Shown: piece by piece, positions 31,120-32,897 of the stretch
How positions within the stretch are numbered: the first letter of the stretch is position 1
Layout: each line of letters starts with the position of its first letter
NCBI GenBank assembly: GCA_002343845.1
Contig: DDSQ01000105.1
Coordinates: 1-32,897, forward strand
Direction of reading: 5' to 3'
DNA length: 32,897 nt
DNA from: Planctomycetes bacterium UBA2386
GTDB lineage: Bacteria; Planctomycetota; UBA1135; UBA2386
Position numbers and translations under genes: made by a program
Notes under the pieces: model-generated
What the model was told of the DNA's origin: nothing
Databases searched by the model: none
What the model saw: the letters and a program-made list of their open reading frames with translations, nothing else

Positions 31120-32529
31120 ATGATCCCGCTCGCCTACGCCGCGCTGTTCGGGGTCCCGCTGCTCGCAGCGCTCTGGGTGTTCCTGAGGCGCGGCAGCGCC
31201 AGCGCGGTCGCCCACGCACTGGTGTTCGGCTGGCTGTTGATGCCGCTGCTCGTGATCGAGATCGCGGGTCTGCCCGAACTGCAGAAGGAGACGCTGCTCG
31301 CGCCGGCGATCGCGATCGCCGCGCTGATCAGCCGGCGGCAGCAGTCCTCGGCGCTGGTGCCGAGTTGGCTCGACCTGCCGATCATCGGTCTGTGCACAGC
31401 CCCCTTGTTCGCCTCGATGACGAACGACCTGGGCTACGTCGACGGGTTGAAGGAGTCGTTCCGCGCGACGGCGTTCTTCGGCGCGCCGTGGCTGCTCGGG
31501 CGCTTGATGTTGAAGGACGCCGCGGCGATTGCCGCGACCGGCAGGGCGCTGCTGCACGGCGCTGCGTTCTACGCGCCGTTCTGCTTGCTCGAGGCGCGCC
31601 TCGCGCCGCAACTGCACGAGTGGATCTTCGGGCTGCCCGGCCGCGTCGGCTGGGAAACCGTCAGTTGGTACGGGCCGCTGCGCTTCAAGGCGTCGGTGTT
31701 CCTGCAGGCGCCGCTCGAACTGACGCCGCTGATGGGGATCGGCGCCCTGTTCGGCTGGTGGTCCCTGCGCAGTCTTCGCGTCGGCAGCGTGGAGACGAAG
31801 CGCACGCTCCTGCTGGTCGGGGCGGCCACGTTCTCGATGCTGATGGGCAAGTCGCTCGGCGGCTTCACGCTGACGATGTTCGGCCTGATCGCGCTGGCGG
31901 CGACGCGCTGGACGCGCGGCCGCGCGGCGTTGGTGCTGCTGCTCGCCGTGGCACCGCTCTACATCGGGCTGCGCGCATCGGGAGCGTGGGACGGAATGAG
32001 CTTCGTCGAGTTCGTGCGCGACAACATCAGCGAGCGCCGCTCCGAGTCGTTCCTGACGCGCATCGACAACGAGAACATCCTGGTGCAGAAGGCACTCGAG
32101 AAGCCGTTGTTCGGCTGGGCCGGTTGGGGGCGCAGTCGCGTCTACGACGACTACGGCAACGACATCAGCATCACCGACGGCTTCTGGGTGATCACGCTGG
32201 GGACCACCGGGTGGTTCGGTCTCGGATCGTGGATGCTGTTGATGCTGCTGCCGGTGGCGATGACCCTGTGGAAACGCTGGCGGCTGGTTGCCGGCGACGG
32301 GGTCGACAGTGCCGTATTGTTCGCCGTGACCGTGCCGTTGCTGCACTCCATCGACTGCCTCGCCAACGCGATGCCGAACCCCGTGTACTACGTACTGCTC
32401 GCCGCAGTCGTCTCGTACTACCAGACGTCGATGCGGCCGACCGGCGAGGCGATGCCCTTGCTGCGGCGGCTCACGGCTCGCCTGGGCGGCAGGACGCTGG
32501 CGCCGCGGGCCTCCTCGCCACACCGATAG
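31120..32529 (+). CDS. Wzy/WaaL-like O-antigen polymerase or ligase
   Basis: The 469-residue integral membrane protein has about ten hydrophobic segments with a large hydrophilic loop in its second half (residues about 285-345). That loop carries SERRSESFLTRIDNENILVQ and KPLFGWAGWGRSRVYDD, followed by ITDGFWVITLGTTGWFGLG. The combination of R-x-x-x/ENxxx repeats and a P-x-x-G-x-G-like turn is typical of the O-antigen ligase/polymerase family (Wzy_C). Such proteins join undecaprenyl-linked repeat units or transfer a finished chain on the outer side of the inner membrane. Sequence alone cannot separate polymerase from ligase. A pairing with the Wzz-like protein in the same locus favours polymerase. 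The ATG start overlaps no other gene; the gap upstream is 43 bp. Confidence 0.85.
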   Translation: MIPLAYAALFGVPLLAALWVFLRRGSASAVAHALVFGWLLMPLLVIEIAGLPELQKETLLAPAIAIAALISRRQQSSALVPSWLDLPIIGLCTAPLFASMTNDLGYVDGLKESFRATAFFGAPWLLGRLMLKDAAAIAATGRALLHGAAFYAPFCLLEARLAPQLHEWIFGLPGRVGWETVSWYGPLRFKASVFLQAPLELTPLMGIGALFGWWSLRSLRVGSVETKRTLLLVGAATFSMLMGKSLGGFTLTMFGLIALAATRWTRGRAALVLLLAVAPLYIGLRASGAWDGMSFVEFVRDNISERRSESFLTRIDNENILVQKALEKPLFGWAGWGRSRVYDDYGNDISITDGFWVITLGTTGWFGLGSWMLLMLLPVAMTLWKRWRLVAGDGVDSAVLFAVTVPLLHSIDCLANAMPNPVYYVLLAAVVSYYQTSMRPTGEAMPLLRRLTARLGGRTLAPRASSPHR

Positions 32530-32685
32530 GCGGGCGCAGCGTGCCGGAGGGGTTCGCATCGGGCCAGTGCGTCGCTAGGCTGGTTGCCCCGAACTCGCCG
32601 ATGACACGGCGCCGCCAGCGTCGGTGGTCCCGGCCCGATCCCCGGCGGCTGAGCCGCGCCGCCCGCTTCGGTCGATACCGAGTGC

Positions 32686-32897
32686 ATGAACTTCCATCCT
32701 GAGGCGTTCCCGCCGACCTCCGTCGAACTCAAGCATCGCAATGCCTGGAGTCGGGTCCGGCGTGGACTGGTGGCGGTCGGCACGGTCCTCGCGATGGCGG
32801 TCTTCGCGCTGCCTGCGTGCTCGAGCGGCGGCGGGCCGGAGAGCGGTGGCGCCGGTGGTGGAGGCGGAGGTGGCGGCGGCGGTGGTGGTGGTGGTGG
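32686..32897 (+). CDS. Lipoprotein with polyglycine linker, 3' end outside window
   Basis: An ATG at 32686 opens a frame that runs off the window. It encodes an N-terminal hydrophilic stretch of about 26 residues, then a hydrophobic segment (GLVAVGTVLAMAVFAL) and a lipobox-like LPAC with Cys45. This would be a lipoprotein with a long n-region. After CSSGGGPESGGA the protein becomes a run of glycines up to the window edge. Such flexible linkers usually separate the lipid anchor from a folded surface domain, which is not visible here. The 156 bp upstream hold a TCGGT-N4-ACCGA dyad shortly before the ATG and no recognisable terminator. Confidence 0.6.
   Translation, partial: MNFHPEAFPPTSVELKHRNAWSRVRRGLVAVGTVLAMAVFALPACSSGGGPESGGAGGGGGGGGGGGGGG
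32854..32897 (+). repeat. GGN codon repeat encoding polyglycine
   Basis: From 32854 the sequence is an almost uninterrupted series of GGT, GGA and GGC triplets, ending in at least five consecutive GGT units at the window edge. It encodes the lipoprotein's glycine linker. A repeat in multiples of three can change length without shifting frame. Confidence 0.8.

Noticed and set aside
1..32897. tRNA, rRNA, CRISPR arrays, insertion sequences, prophage or defence islands
   Set aside because: Reading both strands showed no cloverleaf-like sequence, regularly spaced repeats, transposase or integrase motifs, or recognisable defence genes.

Overview
The window is very GC-rich (roughly 70% by eye) and gene-dense, and most starts lack a good Shine-Dalgarno sequence. 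It carries Gram-negative envelope machinery: a phosphate-selective porin O/P-type outer-membrane protein, a Wza-like export lipoprotein and a Wzz/Wzc-like polymerase partner. GC content, many GTG starts, a deoxyhypusine synthase-like gene, a TM0106-type RecB nuclease and a glycine-rich lipoprotein would fit a high-GC Planctomycetota lineage. Myxococcota or Acidobacteriota cannot be excluded without a marker gene. No rRNA, tRNA, CRISPR array, insertion sequence or phage gene was seen.

Left part (1-12942), mostly housekeeping and redox genes. It holds the 3' end of ilvE; a compact, truncated protoporphyrinogen-oxidase-like flavoprotein (-); an O/P-type porin (-) followed by a cluster of inverted repeats; a molybdopterin/[4Fe-4S] oxidoreductase (+) sharing its stop with a small membrane protein (-); a TM0106-like RecB nuclease; a deoxyhypusine/homospermidine-synthase-like enzyme; an MFS transporter coupled to an ACT-domain protein; and an isoquinoline-1-oxidoreductase-type two-subunit molybdenum hydroxylase (-).

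Right part (13028-32529), an exopolysaccharide or glycolipid locus. A WecG/TagA-type glycosyltransferase is coupled by overlapping start/stop codons to two small, probably paralogous membrane proteins. Next come a Wza-like lipoprotein and a Wzz/Wzc-like protein whose kinase domain has lost its ATP-binding motifs. A GT2 gene (-) is followed by a 2137-residue single-module type I polyketide synthase, read as KS-AT-KR-DH-ACP-TE, which is coupled to a second GT2. Three GT4-type glycosyltransferases, a 2-oxoglutarate/Fe(II) dioxygenase and a Wzy/WaaL-like membrane protein complete the set. No flippase, initiating sugar-phosphate transferase or phosphopantetheinyl transferase is visible, so the locus probably depends on genes elsewhere.

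The most interesting hypothesis is that the PKS makes an acyl chain that becomes part of, or decorates, a surface polysaccharide or glycolipid assembled by the surrounding glycosyltransferases. This is inference from linkage. The last gene, a lipoprotein with a polyglycine tract, is cut by the window end.
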